From Deltaproteobacteria bacterium (GTDB taxonomy: Bacteria; Desulfobacterota; Desulfobacteria; Desulfobacterales; SURF-15), in contig JAHEHB010000207.1 of assembly GCA_024644775.1 (NCBI GenBank), positions 1 to 9,245 on the forward strand: a DNA stretch of 9,245 nucleotides. The letters are read 5' to 3'. Each line of letters begins with the position of its first letter. Position 1 is the stretch's first letter. The notes beneath the pieces are model-generated. The model was given only the letters and a program-made list of their open reading frames with translations, made no database searches and was not told where the DNA came from. This document shows, one piece after another, positions 1 through 7,310 of this stretch. The position numbers and the translations under genes are program-made.

Positions 1-2334
1 CAATCGATGGGGTTATTGGAAGAAAGCCTCGTTGTGTACGAGCAAATTCTGACAACGCCAAACGAGCTGGATCGTTCGACGAAGGAAATGATTCGTGATA
101 AAGTCACGGAGTTAAAAGCAGAAATCGAATCGTTCGATCAAAACGAGGCGATTTCTGTTTCCGCTGAAGACATTGCTTTTTTCAAAAAAACGTTGGCGAT
201 CACTGAAGAAGGTTCTGAAATAGTTAACAGTGCGTCTGCATTCAAAGAGTTGGGACTTTTCCGAGAGGCCCTCGCTGAATATGAAAAATTACTTTGCCAA
301 GAGGATTATCCGTGGGAAGAGATTATCCCCGATATGGCAACATGCCTTTTAAAAGGCTATTTGTCTACGGAAACACTTGAGCGGGTAGACAAAATCATCA
401 GCAACACGGAACTTAAAGATGCAGATAAAGCCGAGTTTAAATTTAAACTCGGTCAGGAAATCGAAAAAAGGGAGCAAAAAGCACTTGCGTGTGATTTTTA
501 TCAATCCGCACATCAGGCGGACTCTGGAAACGATGAGATTAAAACTAGACTCGAAACCATATCATCGGGACTGTCAATCAATTCGAAATATGATTATCTC
601 ATCAATCAAAAAAAAATTACCGTTCAACAACTCCAACAAGCCCTCTCCCAATCTAAAAGGTTAAAAAAAAGCGTTGAATTTGTTCTTCTGCAGGAATTCG
701 AAATATCTGTGGAAGATTTGGGTAAATCCCTTTCGCTGTACTTTAACGTCCCTTTCAGAATTTATGATCCCTCACTGGAAAGTCCTTTTGAGATCATCGG
801 AAAACTAAAAAAAGCGTTTTTACATAACGCCAAATGGGTCCCGTTATCATGGGGAAAAGACGGGATCGATATCCTGATTGATGATCCTAAAGACCTGAGC
901 AAAACGGATCAGATACGGGCATTGCTGAAAACCGATCGGGTAAATTTCTACGTAGGGATAAAAGAGCACATAGAAGAATTCATCAATCACTTCTTTGACG
1001 AAAACAGAATGGATCATGCCATCTTATCGGGGCAGGAACAAGGCACGGGGTTCGATTCCATTATCGATATAGAATTTGAGGAAGATGGGGGAGACACCCA
1101 AGAGGAAGCGGAAGAAGAATCCAATGAAGAATCATTAAGCCAAGTCGTAAAACTCGTTGACCAGGTGATCGTTACCGCATATCGGAAAAACATTTCTGAT
1201 ATTCACTTCGAGCCGTTTCCAGAATCTCAGTGCGTCAATATAAGATTTCGTATCGACGGTATTTGTCAAGACTACTTTAAGGTTCCCATATCACTGGCAA
1301 AAGGTATTCTATCAAGAATTAAAGTCATGGCACAGCTGGATATCGCTGACAAACGGCTTCCACAAGATGGGAAAATAAGGTTCAGACGAAAGGGGCTGCC
1401 CATCTTTGAACTTCGTGTGGCAACCCTGCCGACGACAGGGGGGTACGAAGATGCCGTTTTGCGGATTCTAAACAAGGCCAATGCGCTGGATCTGGAATCA
1501 ACCGGTTTAGACGAACACAAATTGAAAACATTTCATAAGATCATCACCCAGCCTTATGGTATTGTGCTGGTAGTGGGGCCCACCGGTTCCGGCAAGACAA
1601 CCACACTTCATTCCGCTCTGGGTTATATTAACAAACCGGGTATAAAAATATGGACCGCAGAAGATCCGGTGGAGATTATTCAGCCTCGATTACGGCAGGT
1701 GGAGGCCAAACCACGAATTGGGCTTGACTTTGCTAGAATTATGCGGGCCTTCCTAAGGGCTGATCCCGATGTGATAATGATCGGCGAAATGCGCGACCAA
1801 GAAACGGCTTCTATCGCGCTTGAAGCGTCACTCACCGGTCACCTGGTATTTTCGACACTTCACACCAATAATTCCGCCGAAACCGTAACCCGGATACTAG
1901 ACATGGGGTTTAATCCCATCTATTTTGCTGATGCGTTGCTCGGTGTATTGGCTCAAAGACTTGTCAGAACATTATGCACAGAGTGCCGGGAATCGTACCA
2001 TCCCTCTGAGCAGGAATTTGAGGAAATTGTTTCAGAATATGGAGAAACCTATTTTAAATCAACTGGGATTGACCGTAACGCTGAGTTGACCTTTCATCGT
2101 CCTGCCGGTTGTGATTCCTGCTCCAACACGGGGTACAGTGGACGCATCGCCATACATGAACTTCTCGAAAATACCACCGAAATAAAACATATGATTAAAA
2201 AGCAGGAAACTACCCAAAATATTTTTAAAGAGGCGATGAGGGTGGGCATGACGACAATGAAGCAAGATGGAATATTAAAAGTCTTCAAAGGCTTAACAGA
2301 TATGAGTGAAGTACGGCGGGTTTGTATCAATTAA
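1..2334 (+). CDS. TPR-fused GspE/PilB-family ATPase, 5'-truncated by the window edge
   Basis: Cytoplasmic hexameric ATPase of the type II secretion / type IV pilus assembly class, expected to power pilus or pseudopilus extension. Frame is open to base 1; the first ATG (7) falls inside what looks like a TPR helix pair (GLLEESLVVYEQIL), so the true start lies upstream. Residues counted from that ATG: TPR-like helices about 1-45 and 77-97 (ELGLFREALAEYEKLL); a degenerate MshEN/GspE N-domain about 195-345; an acidic linker 356-376; ATPase core about 377-775. Seen in the core: Walker A GPTGSGKT 524-531, Asp box AEDPVE 551-556, Walker B DPDVIMIGEMRD 586-597 with Glu594, His box GHLVFSTLHT 611-620, and the zinc tetracysteine C657/C660...C702/C705 typical of GspE/PilB but absent from PilT. 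All catalytic motifs look intact. The HDOD gene follows on the same strand. Whether it serves a pilus or a type II secretion system cannot be decided here, as no partner genes are present. Confidence 0.93.
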   Translation, partial: QSMGLLEESLVVYEQILTTPNELDRSTKEMIRDKVTELKAEIESFDQNEAISVSAEDIAFFKKTLAITEEGSEIVNSASAFKELGLFREALAEYEKLLCQEDYPWEEIIPDMATCLLKGYLSTETLERVDKIISNTELKDADKAEFKFKLGQEIEKREQKALACDFYQSAHQADSGNDEIKTRLETISSGLSINSKYDYLINQKKITVQQLQQALSQSKRLKKSVEFVLLQEFEISVEDLGKSLSLYFNVPFRIYDPSLESPFEIIGKLKKAFLHNAKWVPLSWGKDGIDILIDDPKDLSKTDQIRALLKTDRVNFYVGIKEHIEEFINHFFDENRMDHAILSGQEQGTGFDSIIDIEFEEDGGDTQEEAEEESNEESLSQVVKLVDQVIVTAYRKNISDIHFEPFPESQCVNIRFRIDGICQDYFKVPISLAKGILSRIKVMAQLDIADKRLPQDGKIRFRRKGLPIFELRVATLPTTGGYEDAVLRILNKANALDLESTGLDEHKLKTFHKIITQPYGIVLVVGPTGSGKTTTLHSALGYINKPGIKIWTAEDPVEIIQPRLRQVEAKPRIGLDFARIMRAFLRADPDVIMIGEMRDQETASIALEASLTGHLVFSTLHTNNSAETVTRILDMGFNPIYFADALLGVLAQRLVRTLCTECRESYHPSEQEFEEIVSEYGETYFKSTGIDRNAELTFHRPAGCDSCSNTGYSGRIAIHELLENTTEIKHMIKKQETTQNIFKEAMRVGMTTMKQDGILKVFKGLTDMSEVRRVCIN

Positions 2335-2490
2335 TGGAGGTTGAGCGGTTCAGGATTCGATGTTCCGGATTGAACAACCCCAAACAAAAGCAAAGATCCG
2401 ATTTAATTACTATGTACGGTTTTTTATGTTTGATCGAATTCATGTTCAATCAGAAACGGTTTATTTATAAAGCAGATTCGACATTTCACT
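2335..2490. other. Intergenic gap between the GspE-like and HDOD genes, nothing firm in it
   Basis: 156 bases, A/T-rich in its second half. I see no convincing hairpin-plus-T-tract terminator, no good -35/-10 pair and no Shine-Dalgarno close to the HDOD ATG. The HDOD message may be a leader with weak initiation or may depend on read-through. Confidence 0.5.
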
Positions 2491-3384
2491 ATGAACCCTT
2501 TGAGTAGAGACACGCTAAAAAATAAAATTGTGCGGGCTGTTGAAGCGCTGCCCGCAATGCCGCAAATCTTGTTAAAAGCACAAGAGATAATGGCAGACAC
2601 GAATGCGAACTTCGAAGGTTTCGAGCGGACACTAGAAGCGGATCAGGCGCTGGTTGCAACAGTACTTAAACTCGCAAATTCCGCCTATTACGGCCAGAGC
2701 GGTAAGGTTTCCTCGATTCGGCGTGCTGCCGTGATTCTTGGTTTCAGGGTTCTCGGGGAAGTTATCGTTACAGCAAGCGCTTCAAACCTAATCGATATGC
2801 CACTGAAAGGATACCGCTTAATGCCGGGGGATCTTTGGAGACACTCTTTAGCCGTGGCGTTCGGTTCAAGAATCATTGCGAACAGAGTAAAACAGGATCT
2901 GGCCAACGACGCTTATATTGCGGGATTGCTTCATGATGCAGGAAAACTCATATTGGATCCGTATATTTCAGAAAAAAAGGGAGTACTTGAGAAATACATG
3001 GAGGACGAAGGGAAGAGTTTGCCGCGAGCTGAAAAGCTTACAATCGGATTCAATCATGCTGAGATCGCGGCCATGCTGTGCAAGGGATGGAATTTTCCAA
3101 GATCAATTTATGAGGCCATTCGATATCACCACGCCCCCTTTAAGGCTAATACGGCAAATACAGATAGTTTAGCCAACATTCTTTACACTGCCGATGAAAT
3201 CGCCAAATACTGTGTCACAGACACGGAGCCGATAATACTTGACACTGAAAATTCCGCGACAACGAATCTTGGTATTCAGTTAGATGAGATTGAATCGATT
3301 ATCAATGAAACGGTCGCATCGGTAAAACAGATCACAGACGAAATAGAAGGAACTGAAAACACGAAGGGACTCAGATTTGGATAG
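2491..3384 (+). CDS. HDOD-domain protein (HD-superfamily signalling protein)
   Basis: 297 residues, essentially one HDOD domain (about 12-240) plus a short acidic tail. HDOD proteins are cytoplasmic regulators related to HD-GYP phosphodiesterases; in several proteobacteria they act in signalling, motility or stress circuits, but the biochemical role is often unknown. Typical blocks are visible: LPAMPQILLKAQEIM (20-34), LANSAYYG (61-68), an RRAAVILGF helix (77-85), LWRHSLAVA (115-123), AGLLHDAGKLIL (144-155), GFNHAEIAAML (186-196), IRYHHAP (210-216) and TADEIA (233-238). His118, His148-Asp149, His189, His213/His214 and Asp235 are all kept, so metal binding is possible. No N-terminal receiver or EAL/GGDEF partner is fused. 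The ATG at 2491 is the only usable start before an in-frame stop at 2431-2433; no good Shine-Dalgarno precedes it. It follows the ATPase gene by 156 bases on the same strand, so co-transcription is possible but not shown. Confidence 0.9.
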   Translation: MNPLSRDTLKNKIVRAVEALPAMPQILLKAQEIMADTNANFEGFERTLEADQALVATVLKLANSAYYGQSGKVSSIRRAAVILGFRVLGEVIVTASASNLIDMPLKGYRLMPGDLWRHSLAVAFGSRIIANRVKQDLANDAYIAGLLHDAGKLILDPYISEKKGVLEKYMEDEGKSLPRAEKLTIGFNHAEIAAMLCKGWNFPRSIYEAIRYHHAPFKANTANTDSLANILYTADEIAKYCVTDTEPIILDTENSATTNLGIQLDEIESIINETVASVKQITDEIEGTENTKGLRFG

Positions 3385-3422
3385 CAACTATTTCCTGAAT
3401 ATCCATCCACCCATTTACACCA

Positions 3423-4088
3423 TTAAATTCGTCCAACCCTCTTTGACGATTCATTGAAAACACGGTAAAAAAATCCATGATCCGTAATACTACGGGTTAG
3501 TATCTTTTCGACGCCTCCGATATTTTTAGCGTTTAGTATGAGATTGACACTTTTACTAAACGCCATCATGTTATCCAACGTGCGATACCGCCGAGTGATC
3601 AAGGTTACAAAAATATCGCGACGCAACTCCATGGGAAGACGCTCGAGATATCCCAAAACCCCGCTACGATCTGAATCCAACGTATCAAAGGATTCATTCA
3701 CCATGACCAGGTCGTAGACATGGTACCTCATATGTCTCAACGCAGCCCGCGTATCCTTTGCATCCGTCACATGATAGTCCATGTGTGCAAGTGCCGACAA
3801 AAGGGCCTTCTTTACGGCAGGATCCAATTCACAAACCAAGGCGGTTTTCCCCTCTTCTTCAACAAAATCAAATGGCTTTTCAGAGGCATCATAGGTATTG
3901 GAATAGATACCATCGACTGTAGATGTTGACTTTTTCGCCTTTGGGGTCGGTTGTTCAAATTTTTTTGTGGAATTTAGTGTGATCTTGTTTTTGCACTTTG
4001 GACAGGGAATGGAGACCGTTTTATCGGCGGGTATTTTTCCATCCGGAAGTTTGAACTTGCTGTCGCAATGGTTACAAACGATATCCAT
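3423..4088 (-). CDS. Zinc-ribbon plus pseudo-receiver domain protein
   Basis: 221 residues, cytoplasmic, no membrane segment. N-terminus is an MJ0042-type zinc ribbon: C5-x2-C8 and C29-x2-C32 flanking KFKLPDGKIP. This is followed by a polar linker (about 40-80) and a domain that fits a response-regulator receiver (about 82-200): ALVCELDP at the first strand, YDLVMVNES where the phospho-acceptor strand should be, FVTLIT at the fourth strand and VNLILNAKN near the fifth. The phospho-acceptor position appears to be Asn131 rather than Asp, and the usual paired acidic residues are reduced to E87-L88-D89, so classical phosphorylation looks unlikely. There is no output domain. It sits 8 bases after the PilU-like ATPase, and its Shine-Dalgarno overlaps that gene's stop, implying translational coupling and a related role. 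Zinc ribbon is clear; receiver assignment is by pattern and less certain; function unknown. Confidence 0.85.
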   Translation of the reverse strand: MDIVCNHCDSKFKLPDGKIPADKTVSIPCPKCKNKITLNSTKKFEQPTPKAKKSTSTVDGIYSNTYDASEKPFDFVEEEGKTALVCELDPAVKKALLSALAHMDYHVTDAKDTRAALRHMRYHVYDLVMVNESFDTLDSDRSGVLGYLERLPMELRRDIFVTLITRRYRTLDNMMAFSKSVNLILNAKNIGGVEKILTRSITDHGFFYRVFNESSKRVGRI

Positions 4089-4092
4089 ACAT

Positions 4093-4098
4093 CCTCCT
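4093..4098 (-). promoter_or_regulatory. Ribosome binding site overlapping the stop of the PilU-like gene
   Basis: AGGAGG on the minus strand shares bases with the TAG stop (4099-4097) of the upstream ATPase gene and lies 4 bases before the ATG at 4088. The arrangement suggests that ribosomes finishing the ATPase reinitiate on the zinc-ribbon gene. The spacing is shorter than optimal, which fits dependence on coupling. Confidence 0.7.
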
Positions 4099-5266
4099 AA
4101 TACTCAGATTTTTCATAACCGGTATCGATCTCAAGCGTTTCGATATCGGTCGTGGCTTCGCCACGTCTGCTTTTCACTGTATCGATCCCGCGTCCCACAA
4201 TCGATTTTCGAGAAGCGTATGCCATGGCCGTCTCTTCGGTGGCCAAGCCTTGTTCGTAAAGACCCACAATGTATTCATCGAATGTGATCATACCAAAGGC
4301 ATTACCGGTCGATTGGATTTCGTAAAAGGTTTTCCCCTCCGATTCACCATGAAGAATCGAATCTTTCACCCGTATATTGGATCCCAAAATGTCGAAGGCT
4401 GCCACGCGCCCACCACCGATTTTCGGGAGCAGTCGCTGGGATGCGATCCAACGAATCGTATCCGCAAGGCGTATCCGAACCTGGTTCTCCTCTTCTGTGG
4501 AAAACATACCGAGGATTCGGTTTATGGTTTGTCCGGCATCCACGGTGTGAAGCGTCGTTAATACCAAATGCCCGGTCTCTGCTGCGCTGAGACCGATCTC
4601 TACCGTCTCTCGATCTCGCATCTCTCCTACGAGAATTACCTTGGGTGCTTGCCGCAGGGCAGCCCGAAGTCCGTTGGCATAGGTATCAAAATCGCCGCCG
4701 AGTTCCCGCTGATTAAACGTGGACTTTTTTTGCGGATGCTGAAATTCAATGGGATCCTCCAAAGTCACCACATGAACCGACTTTGTCTCGTTAATTTCAT
4801 TGAGCACAGCCGCAAGAGACGTAGATTTTCCAGATCCGGTTGCCCCGGTGACGATAACAATGCCGTTTTTCTCTTGTGCAACGTTTTTAAAGGCCCCTGG
4901 TAGCTTTAAACCTTCCAGTGTTGGTATTTCCGTCTCGAGTCTTCTGAGTACAGCGGAATATCTTCCGGACTGAGAAAAAACATTCACCCTGAAACGCGCT
5001 TTGTCGATCAGAGCATAAGAAAGGTCGCAGGATCCCTCATTTAAGAGATTATCTGTTAATCGACGATCTTGATTAATAAGGTTGAGTGCAAAAACCTCGG
5101 TCTGAAACGGGGTTAGATTTTCAAACGCAGGATCCATATCGACGCGCACGAGTTCTCCGGAACTCTCGACCTGAAGCGGTTTTCCAACGGTTAGATTCAA
5201 ATCGGATACATTATCATTGGAGTCAAGCATCCGATTGAGAATGTAGTCTAATTCTTGCTTTCTCAT
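4097..5266 (-). CDS. PilT/PilU-like type IV pilus retraction ATPase, second copy
   Basis: 389-residue cytoplasmic ATPase of the PilT/PilU family, expected to assist or modulate pilus retraction. N-domain about 1-110 (SDLNLTVGKP at 21-30 corresponds to SDLHLVSGQQ in the neighbour), ATPase core about 120-345, then a charged tail to 389 that PilT lacks. Seen: Walker A GATGSGKST 141-149, TLEDPIEF 168-175, Walker B VILVGEMRD 210-218 with Glu215, and His box TGHLVLTTLHT 231-241. There is no zinc tetracysteine. The segment before Walker B reads LRQAPK (204-209) rather than the LREDPD of the neighbour; LRQAPD is the form I recall for PilU. The AIRNLIRE-like motif needed for retraction in PilT is not recognisable (region reads SNIRVKDSILHGE, 296-308). 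These points favour a PilU-like accessory role. It starts 21 bases after pilT, same operon. ATG start retained; a weak AAGG lies about 13 bases upstream. Confidence 0.9.
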   Translation of the reverse strand: MRKQELDYILNRMLDSNDNVSDLNLTVGKPLQVESSGELVRVDMDPAFENLTPFQTEVFALNLINQDRRLTDNLLNEGSCDLSYALIDKARFRVNVFSQSGRYSAVLRRLETEIPTLEGLKLPGAFKNVAQEKNGIVIVTGATGSGKSTSLAAVLNEINETKSVHVVTLEDPIEFQHPQKKSTFNQRELGGDFDTYANGLRAALRQAPKVILVGEMRDRETVEIGLSAAETGHLVLTTLHTVDAGQTINRILGMFSTEEENQVRIRLADTIRWIASQRLLPKIGGGRVAAFDILGSNIRVKDSILHGESEGKTFYEIQSTGNAFGMITFDEYIVGLYEQGLATEETAMAYASRKSIVGRGIDTVKSRRGEATTDIETLEIDTGYEKSEY

Positions 5267-5287
5267 GACAAATATTATTCCTTTAAT

Positions 5288-6370
5288 TTAAGCATCCGTA
5301 AAATCGGCAGGTGGATTTTTAAGAAAAGTTCTGAACCGGCCTTTATCGTTCGCTTTTTGGTAGGCGTCGTCGGGGTCAATCCAGCCTTTATTTAACAACT
5401 CCATAATGGAATCATCCAGAAGCTGCATACCGTATTTTTTCCCGGTTTGAATCATCGAATTTACCTGGTGGGTTTTCGCTTCTCGAATAAGATTGCGAAC
5501 CGCCGGTGTTGCGATGAGGATTTCCAGGGCGGCGCACCGGCCCTTTTTATCGATTCGCTTAAAAAGGACCTGGGCAACAATCGCTCGGATTCCATCCGAA
5601 AGGGTAGAGCGAATCTGCGCTTGTTCACCGGAGGGAAACACCTCGATAATTCGGTCAACGGTTTTTGCGGCGCTTGAGGTATGAAGCGTACCGAACACCA
5701 GGTGGCCGGTGGAAGCGGCCTCGATGGCGAGACCAATTGTTTCCAAATCTCTCATTTCTCCCACAAGAATGATATCCGGGTCCTCTCGAAGGGCGCCTCT
5801 TAGAGCTGCGGAAAAGGTGTTCGTATGCAGACCGACTTCCCGGTGATTTATAATACACCCCTGGCTTCTATGAACAAATTCCACTGGATCTTCGATGGTG
5901 ATGATATGATCCCTTCGGATCCGGTTCGCCTCGTCGATGATGGCAGCCAGCGTGGTAGATTTTCCACTACCGGTGGGACCGGTTACCACTACCAGTCCGC
6001 GGGGTAGAGAAGCCAGTTTGGGAATCACGTGTGGCAATCCCAACTGCTCAGCGGTCATGATTTCCTCTGGGATCTGCCTGAAAACGGCGCCCACTCCGTT
6101 TTTTTGCATAAAAAAATTGGCTCGATAGCGGGCCAGACCGGGTATTTCATAGCCGAAATCAATATCACCGGACTCCTCAAACACTTTCACCTTCTCTTCA
6201 GGTGCGATTTCATAAAGCATGGATCTTAGTTCATCGTTATCCAAAACCTTGTATTTGATTCTTTCGATTTCCCCTCTGAGCCGAAGGGCAGGTTGCTGTC
6301 CGGAGACTAAATGAAGGTCCGACGCCCCCTGTTCATTCATCAATTTAAAGAACGCATCAATCTTTGCCAT
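5288..6370 (-). CDS. pilT: PilT, type IV pilus retraction ATPase
   Basis: 360-residue cytoplasmic hexameric ATPase that depolymerises type IV pili and so drives twitching, DNA uptake or surface sensing. Length and layout are standard: N-domain about 1-100 (ASDLHLVSGQQPALRLRGEI at 16-35), core about 110-345. Seen: Walker A GPTGSGKST 131-139, ITIEDPVEF 157-165, HREVGLHTNTF 176-186, Walker B DPDIILVGEMRD 197-208 with Glu205, and His box TGHLVFGTLHT 221-231. The family-diagnostic AIRNLIRE motif appears as AVRNLIRE at 290-297. No tetracysteine motif, as expected for PilT rather than PilB. The start is supported by a GAGGAG Shine-Dalgarno at 6377-6382, 6 bases before the ATG. It lies 73 bases after divIVA and 21 bases before the second ATPase; the 73-base gap shows no clear terminator or promoter, so read-through from divIVA is possible. 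Confidence 0.96.
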   Translation of the reverse strand: MAKIDAFFKLMNEQGASDLHLVSGQQPALRLRGEIERIKYKVLDNDELRSMLYEIAPEEKVKVFEESGDIDFGYEIPGLARYRANFFMQKNGVGAVFRQIPEEIMTAEQLGLPHVIPKLASLPRGLVVVTGPTGSGKSTTLAAIIDEANRIRRDHIITIEDPVEFVHRSQGCIINHREVGLHTNTFSAALRGALREDPDIILVGEMRDLETIGLAIEAASTGHLVFGTLHTSSAAKTVDRIIEVFPSGEQAQIRSTLSDGIRAIVAQVLFKRIDKKGRCAALEILIATPAVRNLIREAKTHQVNSMIQTGKKYGMQLLDDSIMELLNKGWIDPDDAYQKANDKGRFRTFLKNPPADFTDA

Positions 6371-6376
6371 GGTTGA

Positions 6377-6382
6377 CTCCTC
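6377..6382 (-). promoter_or_regulatory. Ribosome binding site of pilT
   Basis: GAGGAG on the minus strand, 6 bases before the pilT ATG at 6370; it confirms that start. Confidence 0.75.
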
Positions 6383-6443
6383 ATGAAAAAAGCAGTTCGT
6401 TCTTTATATATTCGGACAACAGGGGGGTTCGGTTTAGCTATTT

Positions 6444-6941
6444 TTACGGACGCAAAAATTTAAGACGAGATTCCGTTTCGTCGGTGGTTCCCATCTCTTC
6501 TTTTCGCGTTTCAAGAAGTCTCGTGTGGGTATCTAAGATGGAGTGTATTTGTGATTCTAATTGAATCCGTTGCCGTTTTAATTCAGCGATATCTTCGTGA
6601 AGCTGCGCAAGTCGATTGTGGGCTCGATTAAGGGTTTTTTCGGCTTTTACTTCGGCATTGGATATGATGAGTTCAGCCGATTTCCGGGCATTTTCCTTCA
6701 TCTGTTCCAACACCTTTTGCGAGCTCATCATCGCGCGTTTAAACGTATCTTCGCGCTCTCGGTAATCCTGATTTTCTCGAACAAGCCTTCGGTTTTCCTC
6801 ATCCAGGCGTTCGCATTTCACCTCCAACGAACCCAGCTCATCTGCGATCCTATCGAGGTATTCATCGACTTCACGGACATCGAAACCTCTAAATCTCGTT
6901 TTAAACCGCTGCTGTTGGATGTCTTTGGGAGTAATCTTCAT
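6444..6941 (-). CDS. divIVA: DivIVA-domain coiled-coil protein
   Basis: 165-residue cytoplasmic, peripheral-membrane coiled-coil protein. DivIVA-family proteins recognise curved or polar membrane and recruit division, polarity or envelope factors; the role in Gram-negatives is poorly defined. The N-terminal domain reads ITPKDIQQQRFKTRFRGFD (3-21) then EVDEYLDRIADEL (24-36). From memory of Bacillus subtilis DivIVA, F13, F17, R18, G19 and D21 fall at identical positions, including the F17-R18 membrane contact. Residues about 37-145 are almost continuous heptad-like coiled coil, with a short polar tail. I chose the ATG at 6941: an AAGGAGGG Shine-Dalgarno (6951-6958) sits 9 bases upstream and the residue numbering then matches the family. 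An in-frame TTG at 6950 abuts the Shine-Dalgarno and is too close. It follows yggT by 26 bases, a pairing also known in the Gram-positive ylm-divIVA cluster. Confidence 0.93.
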   Translation of the reverse strand: MKITPKDIQQQRFKTRFRGFDVREVDEYLDRIADELGSLEVKCERLDEENRRLVRENQDYREREDTFKRAMMSSQKVLEQMKENARKSAELIISNAEVKAEKTLNRAHNRLAQLHEDIAELKRQRIQLESQIHSILDTHTRLLETRKEEMGTTDETESRLKFLRP

Positions 6942-6950
6942 ACCGCCCAA

Positions 6951-6958
6951 CCCTCCTT
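6951..6958 (-). promoter_or_regulatory. Ribosome binding site deciding the divIVA start
   Basis: AAGGAGGG on the minus strand, 9 bases before the ATG at 6941 and directly touching the in-frame TTG at 6950. The spacing excludes TTG as start and sets the protein at 165 residues. Confidence 0.8.
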
Positions 6959-6967
6959 GATATTGTC

Positions 6968-7267
6968 TTATAGTAACCTTGCAGCCATTCCCATTAACGA
7001 ATTAACGACAAAAGTGCGTAGAAAAATGATACCGAGAAATACAACAATGGGTGACAGGTCAAGTCCGCCAAAACTGAGCGGCAATTTGGTTCTAATCGGG
7101 TAAAGAACGGGTTCGGTTACGTTATGAATAAATCGAACGATCGGATTAAACGGATCCGGACTGACCCATGATAGAATCGCACGTGCAATAACGATCCACA
7201 TGAATATATTAAGTACTATGTCAAGTACCTTTGCAACCGCCATAAATAGATTACCAATAGCAAACAT
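6968..7267 (-). CDS. yggT: YggT family integral membrane protein
   Basis: 99-residue inner-membrane protein of the YggT/YlmG family. The family has been linked to envelope, division or osmotic functions, and to nucleoid or thylakoid roles in plastid relatives, but has no settled biochemical activity. Two hydrophobic segments are visible, about 8-34 and 72-95. Between them lies the diagnostic loop ILSWVSPDPFNPIVRFIH (31-48) followed by TEPVLYPIR (51-59) and GLDLSPIVVFLGI (68-80). Length is typical for the single-repeat form. It begins 129 bases after proC, with a candidate promoter and a palindrome in between, and is followed closely by divIVA. A GAGG about 11 bases before the ATG is a mediocre ribosome binding site. 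Identification is firm; function is not. Confidence 0.93.
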   Translation of the reverse strand: MFAIGNLFMAVAKVLDIVLNIFMWIVIARAILSWVSPDPFNPIVRFIHNVTEPVLYPIRTKLPLSFGGLDLSPIVVFLGIIFLRTFVVNSLMGMAARLL

Positions 7268-7310
7268 AAAGGCTGAAACCTCATATCCTCAATTATCTGA
7301 ACGCGGAAAA

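Noticed and set aside
2415..2470. Imperfect direct repeat ACGGTTTTTTAT / ACGGTTTATTTAT before the HDOD gene
   Set aside because: Two short A/T-rich copies only, no regular spacing to a promoter, no palindromic character.
2322..2507. 61-codon open frame overlapping the end of the ATPase gene and running to the HDOD start, preceded by a GGAGG-like patch
   Set aside because: Composition is unlike a protein of this genome, there is no recognisable motif, and it overlaps both neighbours; most likely chance.
3378..3405. Inverted repeat TGGATA...TATCCA in the convergent gap, possible bidirectional terminator
   Set aside because: Only 6 bp with a 16-base loop, A/T-rich, and no T-tract on either side.
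6942..6950. In-frame TTG start for divIVA at 6950, adding Met-Gly-Gly
   Set aside because: The AAGGAGGG ribosome binding site touches the TTG with no spacing, whereas the ATG at 6941 is 9 bases away and gives exact family numbering of F17-R18.
6597..7103. 168-codon plus-strand frame opposite divIVA and yggT
   Set aside because: Runs antisense through two well-identified genes and their junction; apparent hydrophobic stretches are mirror images of the real codons.
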